A stretch of 64,000 nucleotides of DNA from Acidovorax sp. 107. Lineage in GTDB: Bacteria; Pseudomonadota; Gammaproteobacteria; Burkholderiales; Burkholderiaceae_C. The DNA lies in contig NZ_QBTZ01000001.1 of the NCBI RefSeq assembly GCF_003058055.1, positions 1,676,501 to 1,740,500 on the forward strand, read 5' to 3'. Positions within the stretch are counted from its first letter, which is position 1; each line of letters opens with the position of its first letter. The notes below the pieces were generated by a model. That model had not been told where the DNA came from, made no database searches, and was given only the letters and a program-made list of their open reading frames with translations. The translations under genes and the position numbers were made by a program. Shown here piece by piece: positions 18,003-25,654 of this stretch.

Positions 18003-18848
18003 ATGAAACTCATTCGCTACGGCCAGCCTGGCGCAGAACGCCCCGGCCTGGTGGACGCCCAGGGCACGCTGCGCGACCTGTCCATGCTGCTGCCAGACAT
18101 TGGCCCCGCACAGCTCAACCCCCGCACCTTGTCAGCGCTGGCCGCCATCGATGCCAGCCGCTTGCCCGCGGTGTATGGCTCGCCCCGTCTGGGCAGCCCG
18201 GTGGGGGGGGTGGGCAAGATCGTGTGCGTGGGCCTGAACTATGCCGACCACGCCAAGGAAGCGGGCATGCAGCCACCCGCCGAGCCGGTCTTGTTCATGA
18301 AGGCCGTGACCGCGCTGACCGGCCCCAACGACGATGTACGCATCCCGCCTGGCGCCACTAAGACCGACTGGGAGGTGGAGCTGGGCATCGTCATCGGCAC
18401 CCGCGCCCGCCATGTGGCCGAGGTCGATGCCTTGAGCCACGTCGCCGGTTATGTACTGGCCAACGATGTGTCCGAACGCGCCTGGCAGATCGAGCGCGGC
18501 GGCCAGTGGGACAAGGGCAAGAGCTACGACACCTTCGCGCCCATCGGCCCCTGGCTGGTCACAGCCGACGAGGTGGCCGACCCCCACGCCATCGACCTGT
18601 GGCTAGAGGTGAACGGCCAGCGCGTGCAAAACGGCAGCACGCGCAATTTCATTTTTGGTGTGCCCACTGTGGTGTCTTACATCAGCCAGTTCCTGACCCT
18701 GGAGCCGGGTGATCTCATCCTGACCGGCACCCCTGCAGGCGTGGGCCTGGGGCAGAAGCCCACACCGTGGTTCCTGAAGACCGGTGACGTGATGCGGCTG
18801 GGCGCCACGGGGCTGGGCGAGCAGGTACAAAAATGCGTGGGTGGCTGA
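18003..18848 (+). CDS. Fumarylacetoacetate hydrolase family protein
   Basis: The 281-residue enzyme has the FAH C-terminal fold: KIVCVGLNYADHAKEAG, the metal-ligand region TDWEVELGIVIG, and GVPTVVSYISQFLTLEPGD then LTGTPAGVGLG. The family includes ureidoglycolate lyase-like, 2,4-diketo-3-deoxy-sugar hydrolase and acylpyruvase enzymes that use Mg2+ or Mn2+ to split C-C or C-N bonds. The MKLIRYGQPGAERPGLVD opening resembles the ureidoglycolate lyase / diketo-acid hydrolase branch. Specificity cannot be fixed, and no sugar or purine genes lie adjacent. Confidence 0.88.
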   Translation: MKLIRYGQPGAERPGLVDAQGTLRDLSMLLPDIGPAQLNPRTLSALAAIDASRLPAVYGSPRLGSPVGGVGKIVCVGLNYADHAKEAGMQPPAEPVLFMKAVTALTGPNDDVRIPPGATKTDWEVELGIVIGTRARHVAEVDALSHVAGYVLANDVSERAWQIERGGQWDKGKSYDTFAPIGPWLVTADEVADPHAIDLWLEVNGQRVQNGSTRNFIFGVPTVVSYISQFLTLEPGDLILTGTPAGVGLGQKPTPWFLKTGDVMRLGATGLGEQVQKCVGG

Positions 18849-18935
18849 GGGGCGGGTGAGAGGCTGAGGAGCTACAGCGGGGCACTGCGCGCAGCAGTGA
18901 TGCTGCACGGATGTGCAACGGCGGCACGACCAGCC

Positions 18936-18960
18936 TGACCCGCTGCTTCTCAGCGGGTCA
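18936..18960. terminator. Perfect 9-bp stem-loop between convergent genes
   Basis: TGACCCGCT and AGCGGGTCA flank a seven-base loop, and the right arm contains the stop codon of the DUF6150 gene. There is no T-run, so intrinsic termination is doubtful. An RNA-stabilising 3' hairpin is equally possible. Confidence 0.5.
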
Positions 18961-19242
18961 GTCCAGCCGGCCCTTGAGCGCATGCCCCATGTTGCGCCAG
19001 CCGGCCTGTTCTCGGTACTTGACTTTGAAGGTCTTGAGGTCCGCCTGGCTTTCATACTTCACCCGGAAGATGCTGAAGGTGGCCTGGGATTCGTATTCCA
19101 CAAAACACCAGACCGCGTCGCCTTCGGCCTGCTCTGCGTGGGGCATCTCATACCAGCACAGGTCGGCCTGGCTCTCATAAGGCACTTCAAACACCTTTGC
19201 GCCGGCTTTGTGGGCCTGCGTTGCCACCAGAATTTTTGCCAT
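18958..19242 (-). CDS. DUF6150-like protein with tandem YESQA repeats
   Basis: This 94-residue protein is built of about five units of 13 or so residues, each near V-x-Y-E-S-Q-A-D-L-x-x-F: VPYESQADLCWY, HAEQAEGDAVWCF, VEYESQATFSIF, VKYESQADLKTF and VKYREQAGW. It resembles DUF6150, whose members look like short beta-strand repeat proteins of unknown role. There is no signal peptide. The start at 19242 has AGGAG upstream (reverse strand). The stop sits in a hairpin shared with the convergent FAH-type gene. Confidence 0.78.
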   Translation of the reverse strand: MAKILVATQAHKAGAKVFEVPYESQADLCWYEMPHAEQAEGDAVWCFVEYESQATFSIFRVKYESQADLKTFKVKYREQAGWRNMGHALKGRLD

Positions 19243-19350
19243 GCGCAATCTCCTGTGAGGGGGACAACCGACGGTCGGCACCTTATTGGGCCGAACTCCG
19301 CCATGCTGCGCAGCGGTAGATACCCACCCCACTGCGCGGCATGCGGGGCA

Positions 19351-19388
19351 AGACGCAAACGCAAAACGCAAAATACAAAACGCAGCGA
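19351..19388. repeat. Degenerate CAAAACG-type short tandem repeat
   Basis: An A-rich run of near-repeats (GACGCAAACGCAAAACGCAA and onward) stands out from the GC-rich surroundings. It lies in the 295-base gap between the DUF6150-like gene and the VIT1-like gene. I see no other feature in that gap. Confidence 0.5.
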
Positions 19389-19537
19389 TGGCCGTGGCTG
19401 CCGCGAGGGCCCGCGACGCAGCAGGGAGGTTATTCTCGGCCACTAGGACGCCCGCTGCCGCTCTCGTGCTGGGCGGTGGCTCTCCCGCCCGCTTGCCCCT
19501 ACGCTGCCAGTCGGCTCCATTGCATAAGGACCTGCCT

Positions 19538-20245
19538 ATGAACTCCGCCACGCGCCGCCTGCACCTGGAGGGCCACCGTACCGACCGCATTGGCTGGCTG
19601 CGTGCCGCCGTGCTGGGCGCCAACGATGGTATCGTTTCCACCGCCAGCTTGGTGGTGGGCGTGGCGGCTGCGCAGTCGAGCCAGTCCACCATCGTGATGA
19701 CGGCGGTGGCCGGGCTCGTGGCGGGTGCCATGTCAATGGCTGCGGGCGAGTACGTGTCCGTGCACTCGCAGGCCGACACCGAAAAGGCCGACCTCGATCG
19801 CGAGCGCGCCGAGCTGGCTGCCGACCCCGCCGCCGAGTTGCGTGAGCTGACAGCCATCTACGTGGGCCGGGGCCTTACCCCCGAACTCGCCCAGCAGGTG
19901 TCGCAGCAGCTCATGGCGCACGACGCCCTGGGCGCCCATGCGCGGGACGAGCTGCATGTGTCCACCGCCCTGGCAGCGCGCCCGGTGCAGGCCGCCATCA
20001 CATCGGCCGCCGCCTTCGCTGTCGGGGCCGCGTTGCCGCTGGCTGTGGCGGCTGTGGCGCCTGCAGGCAGCCTGCTGTATTGGGTAGCGGGCACTGCGTT
20101 GGTCTTTTTGGCGCTGCTGGGAGCGGTGGCGGCCCGCACAGGGGGCGCGGGCATGGCAGTGGGTGCCTGGCGCGTGACCTTCTGGGGCGCATTGGCCATG
20201 GCCATCACGGCGGGCGTGGGAGCGTGGTTCGGTGCGCCTGTGTGA
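19538..20245 (+). CDS. VIT1/CCC1 family transporter
   Basis: The 235-residue membrane protein opens with the family signature RIGWLRAAVLGANDGIVSTA, followed by GAMSMAAGEYVSVHSQADTE in the second helix. A cytosolic charged segment (residues 80-145) and three C-terminal helices complete the VIT1 layout. Members move Fe2+ or Mn2+ out of the cytosol. The conserved Asp and Met positions of helix 1 look intact. The ATG at 19538 has an AAGGA site. The gene converges on hipA across a dispersed repeat. Confidence 0.9.
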   Translation: MNSATRRLHLEGHRTDRIGWLRAAVLGANDGIVSTASLVVGVAAAQSSQSTIVMTAVAGLVAGAMSMAAGEYVSVHSQADTEKADLDRERAELAADPAAELRELTAIYVGRGLTPELAQQVSQQLMAHDALGAHARDELHVSTALAARPVQAAITSAAAFAVGAALPLAVAAVAPAGSLLYWVAGTALVFLALLGAVAARTGGAGMAVGAWRVTFWGALAMAITAGVGAWFGAPV

Positions 20246-20301
20246 GGACCACCAACTGGCCCCACAAACCGGTGGCCGTGCGGTCACCCCTTGCGCGAAA
20301 A

Positions 20302-20364
20302 TTTGAATCAAATCGACCTGTAGCGCCGGTAATAACTACTCGGCCAGCTATCAAAATAAGAGTA
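20302..20364 (+). repeat. Dispersed hairpin repeat, copy D
   Basis: GACCTGTAGCGCCGGTAATA then CCAGCTATCAAAATAAGAG match the consensus left and right halves. It lies between the convergent VIT1-like and hipA genes. Confidence 0.65.
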
Positions 20365-20372
20365 TTTCGATA

Positions 20373-21749
20373 TCAGCCCATGGCACGGTGACCGGGGAGC
20401 TGGCCCAGCACCGTCATACCGGCCAGTCGTTGCCGTACGGTGGCTTGCACGGCCGGTGGCGCGTCGTGCAGCAGCGCCGGCCAGTCGGCATGGGCCTGTT
20501 TCACCACATCGCGCAGCAGCGCCAGGTGCCGGGGCACCCGCAGCAGCCCGGCGGATTTCATCAGGCCTTCCATGTCGTCCCAGGTCAGTGCCCGCAGGGT
20601 TTTGTCGATGGCGCGGTTCACCGCGTATTGCTGGTCGGGCGCGCCTTCAAAAAACGCGGCCACGCACACGGGGTCATACACCGGGGCCAGCTGCGGCACA
20701 CGGCCGTCGGGGTAGACCAGGGCCCAGTTCTTCAGGTGCGCGTCGGTGTTGCCCATCAGGATGAACGCCACCATGCGCGCCAGAAACTCGCGCGTGTCCT
20801 GCACCGGTTGGCGGCTCAGGCGGTTGAGCACGCGCAGCATGGTGGCCCAGTCCTGCAGCACGCCTTTGCCGTGCGACTTGCCGTATTTCTGGCGGGGCGT
20901 GTAGCCCAGCACCTGATTGAACTCCTCCATATGCACGCGGGCGCCGCCGGGCAGGTGGTCAAAGCGCTGCACGGCCAGGATGTCGTTGAATGGGACGGCG
21001 TCGGGCAGGTCGGCCTCGGCGCGGGTGATGACGCGCACATCGGCACAGTGCAGGCCCAGTGCCTTGCACAGCTGGTAGCCCGTGTACTCGTTGGCGACCA
21101 GATCGGGGTGTGCGGTGGTGGGCAGCTTCAGGATCACGCTGCCCGCCGCGCCCTGGCGGTGCACGGTGTAGCGGCGGCCGTCCTGCACCGCGCTGAACTT
21201 GGTCACCACGCCGGGTAGCGAGGCGGCGTCTTCCACCGGGAACTCCACAAACCCCGGCTCCAGCACGTCGAGCCCCTGGGTGGTGTGCCAGTAGCGCACC
21301 ACGTCCGGGATGCCATCCTGCGCGGGCACGGGCTCCACCTCCAGTGCGCCCATCAGGTCGTGGCCTGCAGCGGCCAGCAGCTCGAACTCGTCGTCGGGGC
21401 TGCAGCCGCGCTCGCGCGCAAGCCGCTCGCGGTTGTGGCCCTCGGGCAGCAGGTTCTGAAAGTACACCGGCCAGCGCCCATCGGTGCGCACCAGCCGCGC
21501 ATCGCGCGCCGACGCCAGGATCTGCTGCGTGGCCGCCTCGTCCGCGCCCTGGTAGCTGAGCGACAGCGTGGGGCGCTGCGGGTTGCGGATGTAGCCCTCG
21601 TCAAACGACACCCGCAGGATGTCGCCGTACTGCGAGAGGTAGCCAATGGCCTCACGACGGCTTGCTGTCGCGCCTGACGCGCCCGCGCTGCCGTCCGCCT
21701 GCGGGGGGCGGTGCAGGTACAGGCGCAGGTAGCGGATGGAAGTGCTCAT
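20373..21749 (-). CDS. hipA: HipA-family serine/threonine kinase toxin
   Basis: The 458-residue protein has the HipA N-terminal subdomain and kinase core. KFSAVQDGRRY is near residue 184 (region of the regulatory loop), the ATP lysine is in SVILKLP (about K208) with the pairing glutamate in NEYTG, and the hinge is AVQRFDH. The catalytic NTDAHLKN (residues 334-341) and metal-binding APVYDP (D359) follow. All catalytic residues are present, so the kinase should be active. HipA kinases phosphorylate aminoacyl-tRNA synthetases and cause growth arrest. The antitoxin gene lies 39 bases upstream on the same strand. Confidence 0.9.
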   Translation of the reverse strand: MSTSIRYLRLYLHRPPQADGSAGASGATASRREAIGYLSQYGDILRVSFDEGYIRNPQRPTLSLSYQGADEAATQQILASARDARLVRTDGRWPVYFQNLLPEGHNRERLARERGCSPDDEFELLAAAGHDLMGALEVEPVPAQDGIPDVVRYWHTTQGLDVLEPGFVEFPVEDAASLPGVVTKFSAVQDGRRYTVHRQGAAGSVILKLPTTAHPDLVANEYTGYQLCKALGLHCADVRVITRAEADLPDAVPFNDILAVQRFDHLPGGARVHMEEFNQVLGYTPRQKYGKSHGKGVLQDWATMLRVLNRLSRQPVQDTREFLARMVAFILMGNTDAHLKNWALVYPDGRVPQLAPVYDPVCVAAFFEGAPDQQYAVNRAIDKTLRALTWDDMEGLMKSAGLLRVPRHLALLRDVVKQAHADWPALLHDAPPAVQATVRQRLAGMTVLGQLPGHRAMG

Positions 21750-21788
21750 GGGGCTTGGGCCAGGCAGTGCGGTGGGGTGTCGCCAGGG

Positions 21789-22091
21789 TCAGCGGCGCAG
21801 GCTGTCCACGACCGAGGGGGGCGCATCCACCCCTTCGGGCTGGCCCAGAAACTTGCCGCCGGACTGAATGAACGCCTCCAGGCTAGGACGCAGGCTGCTG
21901 GGCACGGCAATGATGTCCATGCCGAGCACCCGCGCCATTTCGGCCAGGGTGGAATAACGGGGGTCCAGATCGCCGCCCTCGGTGCGCTGCACGGTCATGC
22001 GGGAGAGGCCTGCGTGCTCGGCCAGCCGGGCCTGGGTCATCTGGTGGGCTTTGCGGGCGGCTGCGAGGGTGGGAATAAGATCGGTTGGCAT
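21789..22091 (-). CDS. hipB: HipB-like XRE-family antitoxin
   Basis: This 100-residue protein has a helix-turn-helix (TQARLAEHAGLSRMTVQRTE, about residues 18-37), a second conserved block (STLAEMARVLGMDIIAVP), and a C-terminal tail typical of HipB. It should bind DNA and neutralise HipA. The ATG at 22091 is chosen because the frame beyond it runs through the operator palindrome. It precedes hipA on the same strand, as in other hipBA operons. Confidence 0.88.
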   Translation of the reverse strand: MPTDLIPTLAAARKAHQMTQARLAEHAGLSRMTVQRTEGGDLDPRYSTLAEMARVLGMDIIAVPSSLRPSLEAFIQSGGKFLGQPEGVDAPPSVVDSLRR

Positions 22092-22102
22092 GAGTCTATT
22101 TA

Positions 22103-22126
22103 TACTCTTTAATTGATTAAAGAGTA
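22103..22126. promoter_or_regulatory. Perfect hipBA operator palindrome
   Basis: Arms TACTCTTTAAT and ATTAAAGAGTA (11 bp each) flank a two-base centre, 12-35 bases upstream of the hipB start. AT-rich flanks extend the symmetry after a two-base offset. HipB proteins repress their own operon by binding such palindromes, so autoregulation is likely. Confidence 0.82.
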
Positions 22127-22166
22127 GATAAATATACAAAATATCTGCACCATAGTCGGCTTAGGG

Positions 22167-23120
22167 CTAAGCCAATGGAGGCAATACCTCGCTGCGCTCT
22201 GCGCAAAACCGCTGCGCTTCCTGCACCAGCCACTCCCGCACCAGCTCCATCGCCGGGCTAGGGTGGGTGGTGGTCACAAACGAATACGCCGCGCGCGATG
22301 GCACGCTGTGCCCCAGCAGCGGCACCAGGCGCCCGGCCTTCACGTCCTGCAGCACCAGCGCGGCGCGGCCCATGGCAATGCCCTGGCCGGCCAATGCGGC
22401 GCCCAGGGCCAGTTGCGACAGGTTGAACTGCTGGCCGCCCGCCCAGGGCGGGGGCGGGGTGCCCCTTTGCGCAAACCAGTGTTGCCATTCCTCATAGGTG
22501 TCGGCGCCGTCCCAGGCGCTGCCGTCGTGCAGCAACCAGTCGCCGTGCAGATCCTCGGGCGTGGTAACGGGCGGGTGCCGGGCCAGGAACTCGGGGCTGG
22601 CCACCGGGATGAGCCATTCGTCCAGAAACACGGTGGCGTTCAGGTCGCGGTAGCCGCCCAGGTCAAAGCGCACGGCGGCCTCCACGCCGTCGCGCACCAT
22701 GCGGGTGCGGTCCAGCGTGTGGAACTCGCCAAACACGCGCAGCCCGGTGTGCGGGTGCTGGCGAAAGAAGTCGCCCAGCCGGGGCGTGAGCCAGCTCATG
22801 GCGAACGAGGGCGAGCAGCTCAGCGTGGCGGTGGCGGCCTCGGCCGGCTGGCGCATCTGGGCCAGGGTGCTTTCGATGGCGTCAAAACTCTCGCGCAGTA
22901 CCACGGCCAGCCATTTGCCCTCGGGCGTGGGCACCAGCGCGCGCGGGGCGCGCAAGAAGAGGGGGCGGCGCAGCCAGTCTTCGAGCTGCTTGACCTGCTG
23001 GCTCACCGCCCCCTGGGTGATGCACAGCTCGGCCGCCGCCTTGGTAAAGCTGCCGTGGCGCGCCGCTGCATCAAAACTGCGCAGCCAGGCGAGCAAGGAA
23101 GGGGAGAGGCGAATGTCCAT
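22167..23120 (-). CDS. LysR-family regulator, DsdC/GcvA-like
   Basis: The 317-residue protein has an N-terminal helix-turn-helix (FDAAARHGSFTKAAAELCIT with QGAVSQQVKQLEDWL) and a GcvA-type effector domain. It is transcribed divergently from dsdA, 94 bases away, the same arrangement as dsdC and dsdXA in E. coli, so D-serine responsive activation is a reasonable inference. An ATG at 23120 is preferred to an upstream TTG at 23144, which would place the TATTA-TAATA dyad inside the coding region. Confidence 0.9.
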   Translation of the reverse strand: MDIRLSPSLLAWLRSFDAAARHGSFTKAAAELCITQGAVSQQVKQLEDWLRRPLFLRAPRALVPTPEGKWLAVVLRESFDAIESTLAQMRQPAEAATATLSCSPSFAMSWLTPRLGDFFRQHPHTGLRVFGEFHTLDRTRMVRDGVEAAVRFDLGGYRDLNATVFLDEWLIPVASPEFLARHPPVTTPEDLHGDWLLHDGSAWDGADTYEEWQHWFAQRGTPPPPWAGGQQFNLSQLALGAALAGQGIAMGRAALVLQDVKAGRLVPLLGHSVPSRAAYSFVTTTHPSPAMELVREWLVQEAQRFCAERSEVLPPLA

Positions 23121-23134
23121 TATTAATACTAATA
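23121..23134. promoter_or_regulatory. Candidate LysR-binding dyad upstream of dsdA
   Basis: TATTA and TAATA arms flank a four-base centre directly next to the LysR start codon. It includes the CTAAT element typical of GcvA-type sites. The location suits autorepression and activation of the divergent dsdA gene. Confidence 0.45.
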
Positions 23135-23213
23135 CTTTGCTCAATATAAATGGCTTGTGACAGGCGCGTGACGGGCGAAGAATGTGGGCAAGACATACCG
23201 AGATGAATGCGCC

Positions 23214-24578
23214 ATGACACTTGCCGAACCTTCAACCACTGTGGATGCCCTGCTGGCCACTCGCCTGCGCAACGCCCAGCCTGCCCTGTGGAGCAATCCG
23301 GCCCGGCAGGCACGGCCCGCCGCGGCGCTGCCCGCACTAGGGAGAACCATTAGTCTGGATGATACGAAAGCGGCGGCTGAGCGTCTGGCACGTTTTTCAG
23401 GACTGCTGGCGGATGTGTTCCCCGAGCTGGCCGCAACAGGTGGTGTGGTGGAGTCCCCCCTGCTGCCCGCCGCCGCGCTGCAGCCCGCATTGGGCATGGC
23501 CGAGGGGCAAGGCCGACTGTTCATCAAGGCCGACCACAGCCTGCCCGTCGCCGGCTCCATCAAGGCCCGGGGTGGCATGCACGAGGTGCTGGAGTTTGCG
23601 GAGAAACTGGCGCTGCAGCATGGGCTGGTGGAGCCGGGTGGTGACTACCGCGCGCTGGCCACGCCGCGGGCGCGCGAGGTGCTGGGCCGCTACCAGGTGG
23701 CGGTGGGCTCCACGGGCAATCTGGGCATGAGTATTGGCGTGGTGGCGTCGGCCCTGGGCTTTCAGGCCACGGTGCACATGTCGGCCGATGCCAAGGAATG
23801 GAAGAAAGACCGCTTGCGCCAGCGGGGTGTGCAGGTGGTGGAGCACGCGGGCGACTACGAGCGTGCCGTGGCCGCTGGGCGTGCCGAGGCGGCCAGTAAC
23901 CCGCTGTGCCACTTTGTGGACGACGAGCAATCCTTCTCGCTGCTGCTGGGCTACAGCGCAGCGGCGCTGCACCTGCAAAAGCAGCTGGTGGAGCAGGGCG
24001 TGGCGGTGGATGCCGAGCACCCGCTCATCGTTTACCTGCCCTGCGGCGTGGGCGGTGCGCCCGCAGGCATCACCTTTGGCCTGCGGCAGGTGCTGGGGCC
24101 GCATGTGCGCTGCTTTTTTGCCGAGCCGGTGCAGTCGCCGTGCTTCATGGTGCAAATGATGGCCGATGCAACGCAAGGTGTGGGGCAGCATCCCTCGGTG
24201 TACGACTGGGGCCTGACCAATCGCACCGAGGCCGACGGCCTGGCCGTGCCGCGTGCATCGCTGCTGGCGGCCGAGCTGATGCGGCCGCTGCTGTCGGGCG
24301 TGTTCACTGTCGCTGACGACAACTTGTTCGCGCACTTGGTGCGGGTGCTGGACGCCTTGGGCGAGCGCATCGAGCCCTCGGCCGCCGCAGGCTTCAGCGG
24401 CCCGGCGATGTTGACCGGCACTACGGCAGGGCAGGCCTGGCTGCGCAGCACGGGTATCGACGCCGTGCTGCACCAGGCCACCCACCTGGTGTGGACCACG
24501 GGCGGCCTGCTGGTGCCCGATGTGCAGTACCAGGGCTTTGTGCAGCGCGGGCGGGCCGTGCTGGCTGCGCAGGCCTGA
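23214..24578 (+). CDS. dsdA: D-serine ammonia-lyase
   Basis: The 454-residue PLP fold-type II enzyme carries the PLP lysine in [13 protein letters not shown] (about K117) and the glycine-rich phosphate loop CGVGGAP. The [20 protein letters not shown] segment is characteristic of D-serine dehydratases. It converts D-serine to pyruvate and ammonia. The length is close to E. coli DsdA (442). It heads a tight series with a Bug receptor, an amidase and a DAO-family oxidase, suggesting that D-amino-acid breakdown is the shared theme. Confidence 0.92.
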   Translation: MTLAEPSTTVDALLATRLRNAQPALWSNPARQARPAAALPALGRTISLDDTKAAAERLARFSGLLADVFPELAATGGVVESPLLPAAALQPALGMAEGQGRLFIKADHSLPVAGSIKARGGMHEVLEFAEKLALQHGLVEPGGDYRALATPRAREVLGRYQVAVGSTGNLGMSIGVVASALGFQATVHMSADAKEWKKDRLRQRGVQVVEHAGDYERAVAAGRAEAASNPLCHFVDDEQSFSLLLGYSAAALHLQKQLVEQGVAVDAEHPLIVYLPCGVGGAPAGITFGLRQVLGPHVRCFFAEPVQSPCFMVQMMADATQGVGQHPSVYDWGLTNRTEADGLAVPRASLLAAELMRPLLSGVFTVADDNLFAHLVRVLDALGERIEPSAAAGFSGPAMLTGTTAGQAWLRSTGIDAVLHQATHLVWTTGGLLVPDVQYQGFVQRGRAVLAAQA

Positions 24579-24633
24579 TTGCTGAGCACCTTCTTCTCTC
24601 ATTTTTCTTTTCACTTTTTTCTGGAGCCATGCC

Positions 24634-25620
24634 ATGAACCGCAAGCAACTGCTTTTGTCTGCCGCCGTCTGTGCCGCCCTGGGGGCCACTGCATGGGCCC
24701 CGGCCATGGCGCAGGAGGCCGCCTTCCCCTCTAAGCCGATCACGCTGGTGATTCCGTTCCCGCCCGGTGGCGCCACCGACGTGCTGGGCCGCCTGATTGG
24801 CAAAAAGCTGGGTGACAAACTGGGCCAGAGCGTGGTGATCGACAACCGCGCGGGGGCAGGCACGGTGATTGGCGCGACGTCGGTGGCGCGGGCAGCGCCC
24901 GATGGCTACACGCTGCTGATGAGTTCGGGCACTACCTTCACCGTCAACCCCGCCGTGCGCGCCAAGCTGCCGTACGACCCGGTCAAGAGCTTTGAGCCCA
25001 TCGGCATCACGGGCCGCACGGGGTTGATCTTGCTCGCCAACAAGGATGTGCCTGCCAACGACCTGAAGCAGTTTGTGGCCCTGGTGAAGGCGGCTCCCGA
25101 CAAGTATTCGTATGGCTCGTTCGGCACGGGCACCACGTCGCAGTTTGCGGGCGAGATGTTCTTCCGCGCGGCGGGTCTGAAGATTCAGCATGTGCCCTAC
25201 AAGGGCAGTGCGCCCGCCATGACCGACCTGCTCGGCGGGCAGATTCCGTTCACTGTCGATACCGTGTCGGCCGCGCTGCCGCAGCTCAAGGACGGCAAGA
25301 TCAAGGCCGTTGCGGTGACGTCTGGCAAGCGCTCGGCCCTGTTGCCCAAGGTGCCCACGTTGGCAGAGAGCGGCTACCCGGGCCTGGAGATGGACACCTG
25401 GCTGGCCATGGTGGCGCCGCGTGGCCTGCCACCGGCCGTGAAGTCGCGGCTGGAACTGGCGCTGGCCCAGGTGGTGTCAGACCCCGAGACGCGTGACAAG
25501 ATGATCGCGGTGGGGTTCGAGCCGTCCTATGCTTCGTCCAAGGTGTTGGCCGAGCTGATTGACAAGGAGTTGCCGCTGATGCGCGCCATTGCACAGCGTG
25601 CCGCCATCACTGCAGACTGA
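24634..25620 (+). CDS. Bug-type periplasmic substrate-binding protein (TctC family)
   Basis: The 328-residue precursor has a Sec signal peptide ending near WAPAMAQE. The mature Bug fold begins with FPSKPITLVIPFPPGGATDV, the standard TctC/Bug ligand-loop start. These receptors serve tripartite tricarboxylate transporters or act alone as sensors and are hugely expanded in Burkholderiales. No TctA/TctB membrane genes are adjacent. Sitting between dsdA and an amidase, it may bind a D-amino-acid amide or similar amphoteric acid, by inference only. GGAG is seven bases before the ATG. Confidence 0.92.
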   Translation: MNRKQLLLSAAVCAALGATAWAPAMAQEAAFPSKPITLVIPFPPGGATDVLGRLIGKKLGDKLGQSVVIDNRAGAGTVIGATSVARAAPDGYTLLMSSGTTFTVNPAVRAKLPYDPVKSFEPIGITGRTGLILLANKDVPANDLKQFVALVKAAPDKYSYGSFGTGTTSQFAGEMFFRAAGLKIQHVPYKGSAPAMTDLLGGQIPFTVDTVSAALPQLKDGKIKAVAVTSGKRSALLPKVPTLAESGYPGLEMDTWLAMVAPRGLPPAVKSRLELALAQVVSDPETRDKMIAVGFEPSYASSKVLAELIDKELPLMRAIAQRAAITAD

Positions 25621-25654
25621 GCCCGTGTGACCAGAACAAGGAGACAAGCCCGAG

